DNA from: SB11 sp964584305
GTDB taxonomy: Bacteria; Bacteroidota; Bacteroidia; UBA8524
Assembly (NCBI GenBank): GCA_964584305.1
Contig: CAZOZL010000003.1
Span: 248,001-312,000, forward strand
Reading direction: 5' to 3'
DNA: 64,000 nt
Shown here one piece after another: positions 42,005-50,304 of the stretch. Position numbers and translations under genes: made by a program. The notes under the pieces are model-generated. The model worked only from the letters and a program-made list of their open reading frames with translations. It did not search any database and had not been told where the DNA came from. The stretch's first letter is position 1. The number at the start of each line of letters is the position of its first letter.

Positions 42005-42634
42005 ATGGAACTTAGTGTTGTAAATATACAAGGTGCCGATACTGGAAGAAAAGTAACGCTTAGCGATGCAATTTTTGGTATAGAGCCAAACGATCACGCT
42101 ATTTATTTAGATGTGAAACAATATTTGGCAAACCAACGCCAAGGCACGCATAAAACCAAAGAGAAGTGGGAAATTAACCGTACTACTAAGAAATTAAAAC
42201 GTCAAAAGGGTACTGGTGGGGCAAGGGCAGGTAGTATGAAATCTCCATTATTTCGTGGTGGTGGACGTACATTTGGACCGCAACCCCGCGATTATAGTTT
42301 CAAGCTAAATAAAAAAGTTAAACAACTGGCAAGAAAATCTGCTTTAGCACACAAAGTAAAGTTGAATGAACTAGTTGTAGTTGAAGATTTTAACCTTGAA
42401 ACACCAAAAACAAAAGAGTTTTTAACCATTTTAGAAGGACTTAAATTAAGCGGAAAAAAGGCAGTTTTTGTATTACCATCAGTAAATGAAAACATAGTAC
42501 TTTCAAGCAGAAACATACCCCTCTCTAAAGTGCTATTAGCCGCTGATTTAAATACATACACTATTTTAGATAATCAGAGTTTGGTATTAGTTGAAAATTC
42601 AGTAAAAGTAATAGAGGAAACACTTAGTAAATAA
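42005..42634 (+). CDS. rplD: 50S ribosomal protein L4
   Basis: 209 residues. The tunnel-lining loop KRQKGTGGARAGSMKSPLFR followed by GGGRTFGPQPRDY is conserved. L4 in some bacteria also represses its own operon; no leader structure for that is evident here. Starts 4 bp after rplC. Confidence 0.98.
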   Translation: MELSVVNIQGADTGRKVTLSDAIFGIEPNDHAIYLDVKQYLANQRQGTHKTKEKWEINRTTKKLKRQKGTGGARAGSMKSPLFRGGGRTFGPQPRDYSFKLNKKVKQLARKSALAHKVKLNELVVVEDFNLETPKTKEFLTILEGLKLSGKKAVFVLPSVNENIVLSSRNIPLSKVLLAADLNTYTILDNQSLVLVENSVKVIEETLSK

Positions 42635-42640
42635 CCAAAC

Positions 42641-42934
42641 ATGGGCAGTATATTAAAAAGGCCATTAATAACAGAAAAAAGCCAGATAGCTACTGATAAG
42701 CTACAGAAATATGGCTTTGTGGTAGAGAAAAAAGCTACCAAAAATGAAATTAAGGCTGAAATAGAAAAATTATACAGTGTTAATATACAATCGGTTAACA
42801 CTATGATATACGCAGGGAAAACAAAATCTAAAAATACCAAAAAAGGCGTTTTTAGTGGTCGTACACCTGCCTTTAAAAAAGCATTTGTTACACTTCAAGA
42901 AGGCGAGAGTATCGACTTCTTCGAGAACGTATAA
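42641..42934 (+). CDS. rplW: 50S ribosomal protein L23
   Basis: 97 residues: ILKRPLITEKSQIATDKLQK, KNEIKAEIEKLYSVNIQSVNT and the basic loop KTKSKNTKKGVFSGRTPAFKK. L23 lies at the exit of the peptide tunnel and docks trigger factor and SRP. Spacing 6 bp from rplD. Confidence 0.97.
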   Translation: MGSILKRPLITEKSQIATDKLQKYGFVVEKKATKNEIKAEIEKLYSVNIQSVNTMIYAGKTKSKNTKKGVFSGRTPAFKKAFVTLQEGESIDFFENV

Positions 42935-42942
42935 TTTAGAAG

Positions 42943-43767
42943 ATGACAGTAAAGAGATTAAAACCCGTTACCCCTGGAACTCGTTTTAGAGTAGCTAATT
43001 CGTTTACCGAGTTAACTGGTCATAAACCTGAGAAAAGCCTTTTAGCACCCAAAACACGCTCGGGTGGTAGAAACAATCAAGGTAAAATGACCATGCGCTA
43101 CATAGGTGGTGGGCATAAAAAAAGATATAGAATTATAGACTTTAAAAGAGCAAAACAAAATGTTCCCGCTGAAGTAATATCAGTAGAATATGACCCAAAT
43201 CGCTCTTGCTTTATCTCATTAATAAAATATGAAGATGGAGAGAAAAACTATATAATTGCTCCTAACGGAATAAAAGCAGGGCAAACCGTAATGTCTGGAA
43301 AAGGAGTAGCACCCGAAGTTGGAAACGCTTTATTTTTAAGCGAAATCCCTTTAGGTAGTTCAATACACAATATTGAATTACGCCCAGAGCAAGGTGCAAA
43401 ACTATGCAGAGGTGCAGGCAACTCAGCACAGCTATTAGCCCGTGATGGAAAGTATGCTACCGTAAAATTACCATCAGGCGAAACAAGAATGATATTAGTT
43501 ACCTGCTTGGCAACTATGGGTTCGGTTTCAAACCCAGACCATAGCCTTGAAGTAAAAGGTAAAGCGGGACGTAACCGCTGGTTAGGTCGCCGCCCACGTG
43601 TTCGTGGAGTAGTTATGAACCCTGTAGATCACCCAATGGGTGGTGGTGAAGGACGCTCATCAGGCGGGCATCCAAAATCACGAACAGGTGTTTTATCAAA
43701 AGGTTTTAAAACTCGTAAACCTAAAAAAGCATCGAGTAAGTACATTATTGAAAGAAGAAAGAAATAA
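42943..43767 (+). CDS. rplB: 50S ribosomal protein L2
   Basis: 274 residues, normal length. Conserved segments: SGGRNNQGKMTMRYIGGGHK, YDPNRSCFISLIKYEDG, GRNRWLGRRPRVRG and the C-terminal MNPVDHPMGGGEGRSSGGHP, which contains the histidine near the peptidyl transferase centre. Essential for subunit association. Confidence 0.98.
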   Translation: MTVKRLKPVTPGTRFRVANSFTELTGHKPEKSLLAPKTRSGGRNNQGKMTMRYIGGGHKKRYRIIDFKRAKQNVPAEVISVEYDPNRSCFISLIKYEDGEKNYIIAPNGIKAGQTVMSGKGVAPEVGNALFLSEIPLGSSIHNIELRPEQGAKLCRGAGNSAQLLARDGKYATVKLPSGETRMILVTCLATMGSVSNPDHSLEVKGKAGRNRWLGRRPRVRGVVMNPVDHPMGGGEGRSSGGHPKSRTGVLSKGFKTRKPKKASSKYIIERRKK

Positions 43768-43775
43768 GGTAATAT

Positions 43776-44036
43776 ATGGCACGTTCACTAAAAAAAGGCC
43801 CATTTGTTCACTGGAAACTTGAAAGAAAAGTTGAGCAAATGAGTGAAGGCAAAAAGAAATCAGTAATTAAAACATGGTCACGCGGCAGTATGATTACTCC
43901 AGACTTTGTAGGATATACTTTTGCAGTTCACAACGGTAATAAATTTATACCCGTATATATTACTGAAAATATGGTGGGACACAAGTTGGGTGAATTTGCT
44001 CCAACACGTACATTTAAGTCTCACCCTGTTAAATAA
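43776..44036 (+). CDS. rpsS: 30S ribosomal protein S19
   Basis: 86 residues: ARSLKKGPFVHWKLERKVE, IKTWSRGSMITPDFVGYTF, GHKLGEFAPTRTFKSHP. A 30S head protein contacting the decoding site and S13. It starts 8 bp after rplB. Confidence 0.98.
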   Translation: MARSLKKGPFVHWKLERKVEQMSEGKKKSVIKTWSRGSMITPDFVGYTFAVHNGNKFIPVYITENMVGHKLGEFAPTRTFKSHPVK

Positions 44037-44051
44037 TTGAGATAACTAAAG

Positions 44052-44411
44052 ATGGAAGCAATAGCAAAATTGAATAACTGTCCTGTTTCTCCTCGCAAAA
44101 TGAGGTTACTGGTTGACCAAATTCGGGGGATGCAGATTGACAAAGCATTATATACACTAAAATTTAGTCAAAGAAGGCAGTATGCCATACGTTTAGAGAA
44201 ATTGTTACTTTCTGCCATTAACAACTGGGAGAAGAAAAACGAAGGCGAACGCATAGAAGAAACCACCCTTTTTGTGAAAACCATATTTGTTGATGGTGGT
44301 CCAATGCTAAAACGTATAAAACCCGCTCCACAAGGTAGAGCTTTCAGGATTAGAAAAAGATCTAATCATATAACAATTATTGTTGACGCTAAAGAAGAAG
44401 AAAGTAACTAA
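44052..44411 (+). CDS. rplV: 50S ribosomal protein L22
   Basis: 119 residues with the usual fold (NCPVSPRKMRLLVDQIRGM, then AINNWEKKN) and the tunnel hairpin GPMLKRIKPAPQGRAFRIRK, where macrolide resistance changes would occur; it looks normal. Confidence 0.97.
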   Translation: MEAIAKLNNCPVSPRKMRLLVDQIRGMQIDKALYTLKFSQRRQYAIRLEKLLLSAINNWEKKNEGERIEETTLFVKTIFVDGGPMLKRIKPAPQGRAFRIRKRSNHITIIVDAKEEESN

Positions 44412-44413
44412 GC

Positions 44414-45157
44414 ATGGGACAAAAAGTAAATCCAATAAGTTTTAGATTAGGAATTATAAAAGGTTGGGATTCTAACTGGTATGGTGGTAAAAATGCTGCC
44501 GAAAAACTATACGAAGACGATAAAATACGCCGCTACCTAAAAGCCCGTATCACCAAAGGTGGAGTTTCTAAAATTGTTATTGAGCGTACACTTAAACGTA
44601 TTACAATTACAGTACACACCTCACGCCCAGGTATTATTATAGGCAAGGGTGGGGCAGAAGTAGATAAGATAAAAGAAGAGATTAAGAAACTTACCAAAAA
44701 AGATGTTCAGATAAATATCTTAGAAATTAAGCGTCCAGAATTAGATGCCAAATTGGTAGGAGATAATATAGCACAACAAATTGAAGCGAGAGTATCATAC
44801 AAGCGTGCCATCAAAATGTCGATAGCATCCACCATGCGAATGAGTGCAGCAGGCATAAAAGTAGTAATATCAGGTAGGTTGAATGGAGCGGAAATGGCAC
44901 GTACAGAAATGTATAAAGACGGGCGTATTCCCTTGCACACACTTCGTTCTGATATTGACTATGCCCTTAGCGAAGCACTCACCGTATATGGTAAAATAGG
45001 AGTTAAAGTTTGGATATGTAAAGGCGAAATCTTCGGAAAACGTGATTTATCACCAAATTTTGCAGCAAGCCAAGATAAAGGCGGAAAATCAGGCGATAGA
45101 AGAAGAGGTGGCAGAGATAACCATAGAGGTGGAGACCGTCGCAATAACAGAAGATAA
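44414..45157 (+). CDS. rpsC: 30S ribosomal protein S3
   Basis: 247 residues. It has GQKVNPISFRLGIIKGWDS, the KH domain PGIIIGKGGAEVDKIKEEI, and GRLNGAEMARTEMYKDGRIP. The C-terminus is extended and rich in Gly/Arg (about 220-247, DRRRGGRDNHRGGDRRNNRR), an RNA-binding tail. S3 forms part of the mRNA entry site. rplV is 2 bp upstream. Confidence 0.98.
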   Translation: MGQKVNPISFRLGIIKGWDSNWYGGKNAAEKLYEDDKIRRYLKARITKGGVSKIVIERTLKRITITVHTSRPGIIIGKGGAEVDKIKEEIKKLTKKDVQINILEIKRPELDAKLVGDNIAQQIEARVSYKRAIKMSIASTMRMSAAGIKVVISGRLNGAEMARTEMYKDGRIPLHTLRSDIDYALSEALTVYGKIGVKVWICKGEIFGKRDLSPNFAASQDKGGKSGDRRRGGRDNHRGGDRRNNRR

Positions 45158-45208
45158 TAGATAGATAATAGCAGTTTAAGAGAACTAATATTTTAAAAGA
45201 CTAAAGCA

Positions 45209-45628
45209 ATGCTTCAGCCAAAACGGACGAAATATAGAAAAACACAAAAAGGTAGAGTTAAAGGTATAGCTCAACGTGGGCATCAAATAGCCTTTGGTAC
45301 ATTTGCGCTTAAAAGCCTAGAACCAAGTTGGATAACCTCTCGCCAAATAGAAGCTGCTCGTATAGCATTAACCCGCTATATGAAAAGAGAAGGTAAAGTA
45401 TGGATTCGCATATTTCCTGATAAACCAGTAACCAAAAAACCCGCAGAAGTGAGAATGGGTAAAGGTAAAGGCTCGCCAGAGTATTGGGTGGCCATAGTAA
45501 AACCAGGAACAATTTTATTTGAATCTGAGGGAGTACCCTTAGATATAGCAAAAGAAGCTATGCGCTTGGCAGCACAAAAATTGCCAATAGCAGCAAAATT
45601 TGTTGTAAAACACGATTATACAGCCTAA
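45209..45628 (+). CDS. rplP: 50S ribosomal protein L16
   Basis: 139 residues: MLQPKRTKYRKTQKGRVKG, GHQIAFGTFALKSLEPSWI, and GKGKGSPEYWVAIVKPGTIL. Near the A site of the large subunit. The 51-bp gap from rpsC is the widest in this part of the cluster and holds no signal I recognise. Confidence 0.98.
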   Translation: MLQPKRTKYRKTQKGRVKGIAQRGHQIAFGTFALKSLEPSWITSRQIEAARIALTRYMKREGKVWIRIFPDKPVTKKPAEVRMGKGKGSPEYWVAIVKPGTILFESEGVPLDIAKEAMRLAAQKLPIAAKFVVKHDYTA

Positions 45629-45635
45629 TTAAATT

Positions 45636-45845
45636 ATGAAAATAAACGAGATAAGGCAACTTTCAACCGCTGATGTAGTTGAAAAGCTAAAGGAAGAACA
45701 AGAGTTACTACAAAAACTAAAATTTAGTCATGCAGTTTCTCCTGTCGAAAACCCTATGAAAATTAAAGCCTCACGCAGGCTGGTGGCCCGCTATTTTACA
45801 GAGCTAAATGCAAGAAGGCACCAATCACAAGAGCAGCAGGCATAA
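45636..45845 (+). CDS. rpmC: 50S ribosomal protein L29
   Basis: 69 residues, two-helix protein: KINEIRQLSTADVVEKLKEE, KIKASRRLVARYFTELNARR. Sits near the tunnel exit by L23. In the conserved order L16-L29-S17. Confidence 0.96.
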   Translation: MKINEIRQLSTADVVEKLKEEQELLQKLKFSHAVSPVENPMKIKASRRLVARYFTELNARRHQSQEQQA

Positions 45846-45861
45846 TTAAAAGGTAAGCACA

Positions 45862-46134
45862 ATGGAAAATAAGAACGCAATAGTGCGTAAAACACGCAAA
45901 GAAATTATAGGCAAAGTAGCCAGCAATAAGATGGAAAAATCTATTGTGGTTACAGTAGAGCGTAAAATGAAACACAAAAAATATCCAAAATTTGTGAAAA
46001 AAACATTTAAGTTTTATGCCCATGATGAAAAAAATGAGTGCAACGTAAATGATGTTGTTCGGTTAATGGAAACCCGCCCATTAAGTAAAATGAAGCGGTG
46101 GAGATTAGTTGAAATATTAGAAAAAGCGAAGTAA
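45862..46134 (+). CDS. rpsQ: 30S ribosomal protein S17
   Basis: 90 residues, OB-fold: RKEIIGKVASNKMEKSIVVT, KKTFKFYAHDEKNECNVNDV, ETRPLSKMKRWRLVEI. A primary 16S-binding protein. Normal context. Confidence 0.97.
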   Translation: MENKNAIVRKTRKEIIGKVASNKMEKSIVVTVERKMKHKKYPKFVKKTFKFYAHDEKNECNVNDVVRLMETRPLSKMKRWRLVEILEKAK

Positions 46135-46141
46135 TAAAGTA

Positions 46142-46510
46142 ATGGTACAACAAGAATCAAGACTAAAAGTAGCAGATAATAGCGGAGCAAAAGAAGTGCT
46201 TTGTATCAGAGTGCTTGGCGGAACTAAAAAACGCTATGCAAGCCTGGGCGATAAAATAGTGGTGAGTATAAAAACAGCAATGCCCGCAAGTGCCGTAAAA
46301 AAAGGCACAGTATCGCGTGCAGTAGTAGTGCGTACTAGAAAAGAAGTGCGCCGTGCCGATGGGTCATACATTAGGTTTGATGATAACTCGTGTGTATTAT
46401 TAAGCCCACAAGATGAGCCACGTGGCACCCGTATATTTGGGCCTGTTGCTCGTGAGCTTAGAGAAAAACAATTTATGAAAATAGTGTCATTAGCACCAGA
46501 GGTACTATAA
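46142..46510 (+). CDS. rplN: 50S ribosomal protein L14
   Basis: 122 residues, exact family length: MVQQESRLKVADNSGAKEVL, GDKIVVSIKTAMPA, and DEPRGTRIFGPVARELREKQ. It lies at the subunit interface. 7 bp after rpsQ. Confidence 0.98.
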   Translation: MVQQESRLKVADNSGAKEVLCIRVLGGTKKRYASLGDKIVVSIKTAMPASAVKKGTVSRAVVVRTRKEVRRADGSYIRFDDNSCVLLSPQDEPRGTRIFGPVARELREKQFMKIVSLAPEVL

Positions 46511-46512
46511 AA

Positions 46513-46860
46513 ATGGAAAGAAAGAAAAACAAGCAGAAAAAGCTGCATATAAAAAAAGATGATACTGTAGTAGTAATTGCAGGCAATCATAAAGGTAGCA
46601 AAGGGCGTGTACTAAGAGTGATTCACGAAACTCAGCGTGCAGTAGTAGAAGGGGTTAACATTGTTACCAAACACAAAAAATCGAACGCACAAAACCAACC
46701 AGGTAGCATTAGCAAAGAGGAAGCCCCCATTATCATTAGCAACCTTATGGTGGTTGATGGACAAGGAAATCCCACACGTATTGGAAGACGCTTGAACGAT
46801 GAGGGAAAATTAACCCGATACTCAAAAAAATCAGGCGAAGAGATTAAAGATAATAACTAA
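46513..46860 (+). CDS. rplX: 50S ribosomal protein L24
   Basis: 115 residues with the KOW motif HIKKDDTVVVIAGNHKGSKG and EGVNIVTKHKK. L24 starts large-subunit assembly. 2 bp after rplN. Confidence 0.97.
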   Translation: MERKKNKQKKLHIKKDDTVVVIAGNHKGSKGRVLRVIHETQRAVVEGVNIVTKHKKSNAQNQPGSISKEEAPIIISNLMVVDGQGNPTRIGRRLNDEGKLTRYSKKSGEEIKDNN

Positions 46861-46875
46861 TAAATTTTTACTACC

Positions 46876-47433
46876 ATGTATAGCCCTCGTTTAAAAAGCG
46901 AATATAAAGACAAAGTAAAACCAGCGATGCAAGAAAAATTTGGTTATAGCAACCATATGCAAGTGCCTCAATTGGTTAAAATATGTATCAATCAAGGTGT
47001 TGGTGCAGCAGTATCTGATAAGAAATTAGTAGATGCAGCAGTAGAGGAAATGTCTCTTATTGCAGGTCAAAGAGCAGTACCTACCAAATCTAAAAAAGCC
47101 ATCTCAAACTTTAAGTTAAGAGAAGATATGCCTATTGGCGCAAGAGTAACCTTGCGAAATGAGCGTATGTATGAATTTTTAGATAGATTTATTTCAACAG
47201 CACTACCTCGTGTACGTGATTTTGGCGGCTTAGCAGTAAAAGGCTTTGACGGCAGAGGAAATTACACCATGGGTATTATTGAGCAAATTATATTTCCTGA
47301 GATTAATATTGATAAAACCAATAAAATCACCGGTATGGATGTTACTTTTGTAACCACAGCAAAAACAGATGTTGAGTGCCATGAGTTGCTTAAACAATTT
47401 GGTATTCCATTTAAAACAGCAGAAAAAAATTAA
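46876..47433 (+). CDS. rplE: 50S ribosomal protein L5
   Basis: 185 residues: MYSPRLKSEYKDKVKPAMQE, TKSKKAISNFKLREDMPIGA, TLRNERMYEFLDRFISTALP, and DVTFVTTAKTDVECHELLKQ. Binds 5S rRNA and tRNA in the P site. Confidence 0.98.
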   Translation: MYSPRLKSEYKDKVKPAMQEKFGYSNHMQVPQLVKICINQGVGAAVSDKKLVDAAVEEMSLIAGQRAVPTKSKKAISNFKLREDMPIGARVTLRNERMYEFLDRFISTALPRVRDFGGLAVKGFDGRGNYTMGIIEQIIFPEINIDKTNKITGMDVTFVTTAKTDVECHELLKQFGIPFKTAEKN

Positions 47434-47435
47434 TA

Positions 47436-47705
47436 ATGGCTAAAGAATCAATGAAAGCGCGCCAGCGCAAACGCGAAAGAACCGTAGCACGCTACGCCGA
47501 TAAGCGCAGAGAGTTGAAAGAAGCAGGCGATTTTGTAGGACTACAAAAACTTCCTCGCAACGCTTCGCCTACACGTTTGCGTAACCGTTGTAATATTACA
47601 GGCAAACCACGTGGATATATTCGCGATTTTGGACTATGCCGTAACCAATTTAGAGAAATGGCCTCACAAGGCTTGATACCAGGAATTACCAAAGCAAGTT
47701 GGTAG
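47436..47705 (+). CDS. rpsN: 30S ribosomal protein S14
   Basis: 89 residues, the longer zinc-free form. It has KARQRKRERTVARYADKRRE, LPRNASPTRLRNRCNITGKP and RGYIRDFGLCRNQFREMA. The two CxxC pairs of the zinc form are missing. Starts 2 bp after rplE. Confidence 0.97.
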   Translation: MAKESMKARQRKRERTVARYADKRRELKEAGDFVGLQKLPRNASPTRLRNRCNITGKPRGYIRDFGLCRNQFREMASQGLIPGITKASW

Positions 47706-47751
47706 TTTCGGGGATATCGATTTTATATTTAACAATTAAAAAATAAATAAA

Positions 47752-48150
47752 ATGACTGATCCTATTTCAGATTATTTAACACGATTAAGAAATGCGATAA
47801 AAGCACACCATCGCATTGTAGAAATACCCGCCTCTAATCTTAAAAAAGAGCTAACCAAGGTATTGTACGAAAAAGGCTACATATTAAACTACAAGTTTGA
47901 TGATGAAGTTTCAGCACAAGGTGTAATTAAGGTAGCCCTTAAATACAACCCTGTCTCTAAAATTCCAGCAATTCGCACACTAAAAAGAGTGAGTAAACCT
48001 GGGTTACGTAAATACTCTAAAGCAGGTGAATTGCCAAGGGTAATCAATGGGTTAGGTATTGCTATTATCTCTACTTCAAATGGAGTAATGACAGATAAAG
48101 ATGCCCGCCGACAAAATGTAGGTGGCGAAGTAATTTGCTATGTTTATTAA
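47752..48150 (+). CDS. rpsH: 30S ribosomal protein S8
   Basis: 132 residues: TDPISDYLTRLRNAIKAHHR, KVALKYNPVSKIPAIRTLKR, and GLGIAIISTSNGVMTDKDAR. In E. coli it also regulates the spc operon. 46 bp from rpsN. Confidence 0.98.
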   Translation: MTDPISDYLTRLRNAIKAHHRIVEIPASNLKKELTKVLYEKGYILNYKFDDEVSAQGVIKVALKYNPVSKIPAIRTLKRVSKPGLRKYSKAGELPRVINGLGIAIISTSNGVMTDKDARRQNVGGEVICYVY

Positions 48151-48175
48151 TCATTAAACAAAAGGAGTAAAAGAA

Positions 48176-48733
48176 ATGTCACGTATAGGAAAATCGCCCG
48201 TAACAATACCCGCAGGAGTTGAAGTAAAAGTAGAAGGTAAAAATATAGTTACCGTAAAAGGTGCTAAAGGAGAGTTAACTCAAAAAATTGATTCTGATTT
48301 TACAATAGCCATAGAAAATGGTGAACTTACAATTACCCGCCCAACAGAACAAAAACGCCACAAAGCATTACATGGTTTATACCGCTCATTAGTAAACAAT
48401 ATGGTTATTGGTGTTAGCGAAGGATATGAAACCAAACAAGAACTTGTGGGGGTGGGATACAAAGTATCAAACCAAGGGCAAATCATAATATTTTCATTAG
48501 GATACTCGCATGAAATACACCTGCAAGTTCCTGTGGAAGTAAAAATAACTACTGAAACAGTAAAAGGAAAAAGCCCTACACTTACTTTACAATCTGCTGA
48601 TAAGCAACTTATAGGGCATATAGCCGCCAAAGTACGTAGCTTGCGCAAACCAGAGCCATACAAGGGTAAAGGTATTAAGTTTGCTGGCGAGCAACTTCGT
48701 CGTAAAGCAGGTAAATCAGCAGCCAAAAAATAA
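48176..48733 (+). CDS. rplF: 50S ribosomal protein L6
   Basis: 185 residues: MSRIGKSPVTIPAGVEVKVE, two related halves, and KPEPYKGKGIKFAGEQLRRK at the end. Unlike most genes here it has a Shine-Dalgarno-like AAAGGAG (48161-48167) eight bases before the ATG. Confidence 0.98.
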   Translation: MSRIGKSPVTIPAGVEVKVEGKNIVTVKGAKGELTQKIDSDFTIAIENGELTITRPTEQKRHKALHGLYRSLVNNMVIGVSEGYETKQELVGVGYKVSNQGQIIIFSLGYSHEIHLQVPVEVKITTETVKGKSPTLTLQSADKQLIGHIAAKVRSLRKPEPYKGKGIKFAGEQLRRKAGKSAAKK

Positions 48734-48762
48734 TTTAGTAACCCATTAAAGAAAGTAAAGTA

Positions 48763-49125
48763 ATGGCAGTAAAAAACAAAAAAACACAACGCCGATTTAA
48801 AATAAAGGCGAATATAAGAAGCAAAGTTAGCGGAACCACTGAATGTCCAAGACTTTCAGTATTTAGAAGCAACAAGCAAATATATGCACAGCTTATTGAT
48901 GATATAAGCAATACTACATTAGTAGCAGCATCATCAAAAATTGATGCCATTGCAGGCGCAAAAACTACCAAAGTCGAAAAAGCCTTTATGGTAGGTAAAG
49001 AACTTGCAGACAAAGCAACACAAGCAGGCATTAAAAAAGTAGTTTTTGATAGAAACGGATACTTGTACCACGGCAGAGTAAAAAACTTAGCAACAGGTGC
49101 ACGTGAGGGAGGTTTAGAGTTTTAA
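48763..49125 (+). CDS. rplR: 50S ribosomal protein L18
   Basis: 120 residues: RRFKIKANIRSKVSGTTECP, RLSVFRSNKQIYAQLIDD, and VVFDRNGYLYHGRVKNLATG. Binds 5S rRNA. Between L6 and S5 as usual. Confidence 0.97.
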   Translation: MAVKNKKTQRRFKIKANIRSKVSGTTECPRLSVFRSNKQIYAQLIDDISNTTLVAASSKIDAIAGAKTTKVEKAFMVGKELADKATQAGIKKVVFDRNGYLYHGRVKNLATGAREGGLEF

Positions 49126-49136
49126 AATAGAAAACA

Positions 49137-49655
49137 ATGGCAAATGCAACAGTAAAAAAAGTTCGCCAGAGCGACCTTGAACTTAAAGAAAAAGTAGTTA
49201 GTATTCAGCGTGTAGCTAAGGTAACTAAGGGTGGACGTACGTTTAGCTTTTCAGCCATAGTGGTTGTAGGCGACGGTCAGGGCATAGTAGGTTATGGCTT
49301 AGGCAAAGCAGGCGAAGTAACCGATGCAATAAGCAAGGGTATTGAAGATGCTAAGAAAAACCTTATAAAAGTGCCTATTATTAACGGTACTGTTCCCCAC
49401 GAGCAATACGGTAAATATGGCGGCGGTTTAATATTTCTAAAACCTGCATCGCACGGTACTGGTGTAATAGCTGGTGGTGCAATGCGTGCAGTATTAGAAA
49501 GTGCTGGTATTACAGATGTACTAGCAAAGTCTAAACGCTCATCAAACCCACACAACGTAGTAAAAGCTACAATTGATGCGCTGGTAAAAATGCGTGATGC
49601 TTATACCGTTGCGCAGCATCGTGGAGTAAATTTAAAAAAGGTGTTTAACGGTTAA
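49137..49655 (+). CDS. rpsE: 30S ribosomal protein S5
   Basis: 172 residues: KEKVVSIQRVAKVTKGGRTF, the loop VVVGDGQGIVGYGLGKAGEV, and GGAMRAVLESAGITDVLAKS. Important for decoding accuracy. 11 bp after rplR. Confidence 0.98.
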   Translation: MANATVKKVRQSDLELKEKVVSIQRVAKVTKGGRTFSFSAIVVVGDGQGIVGYGLGKAGEVTDAISKGIEDAKKNLIKVPIINGTVPHEQYGKYGGGLIFLKPASHGTGVIAGGAMRAVLESAGITDVLAKSKRSSNPHNVVKATIDALVKMRDAYTVAQHRGVNLKKVFNG

Positions 49656-49667
49656 TAGAAGAAAACG

Positions 49668-49847
49668 ATGGCTAAAATTAAAGTTACACAAGTAAAATCT
49701 ATTATTGATAGGTCTGAACGCCAAAAGAGAACCATGCAAGCATTGGGTTTACGTAAAATAAACCAAATTGTTGAGCATGAAGATAACCCTGCAATATTGG
49801 GTATGGTAGAAAAAGTGAAACATTTGGTAAAAGTAGAAACAGTTTAA
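49668..49847 (+). CDS. rpmD: 50S ribosomal protein L30
   Basis: A short gene of 59 codons: MAKIKVTQVKSIIDRSERQK, then RTMQALGLRKINQIVEHEDN and a closing VEKVKHLVKVETV. The TLxxLGLxKxN pattern is the L30 signature. It fills the space between rpsE (12 bp) and rplO (4 bp) in the expected order. Confidence 0.96.
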   Translation: MAKIKVTQVKSIIDRSERQKRTMQALGLRKINQIVEHEDNPAILGMVEKVKHLVKVETV

Positions 49848-49851
49848 AGCA

Positions 49852-50304
49852 ATGAGATTACATACACTTAAACCTGCAAAAGGGGCTATAAAAAAAGATA
49901 AGCGTGTTGGGCGTGGTCAAGGTTCAGGGCGTGGAGGAACATCTACACGTGGACATAATGGCGCACAATCTCGGTCAGGATATAGCCGCAAACGTGGTTT
50001 TGAAGGTGGGCAAATGCCACTTCAACGGCGTATGCCTAAATTTGGTTTTAAAAATCCATTTAGAGTAGAATATAATGTGTTTAACCTAAATCAATTAGAC
50101 GAAATGGCAGCCAAACATAGTGCCACTACTATTGATATTGAGTTTTTACGCAAACACCGCTACATTAAAAAAACAGAAGTAGTAAAAGTTTTGGGAAGAG
50201 GCGAACTTAAAACTGTACTAACAGTAAAAGTAAATGCGTACTCAGAAACTGCTAAAAGTGCTATAGAAAGCGCAGGGGGAACAGTTGAGACTATAAACAA
50301 ATGA
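49852..50304 (+). CDS. rplO: 50S ribosomal protein L15
   Basis: 150 residues: MRLHTLKPAKGAIKKDKRVG, the Gly/Arg-rich GRGQGSGRGGTSTRGHNGAQ and FEGGQMPLQRRMPKFGFKN. Its TGA stop overlaps the secY ATG by 4 bases (ATGA), a sign of translational coupling. Confidence 0.98.
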   Translation: MRLHTLKPAKGAIKKDKRVGRGQGSGRGGTSTRGHNGAQSRSGYSRKRGFEGGQMPLQRRMPKFGFKNPFRVEYNVFNLNQLDEMAAKHSATTIDIEFLRKHRYIKKTEVVKVLGRGELKTVLTVKVNAYSETAKSAIESAGGTVETINK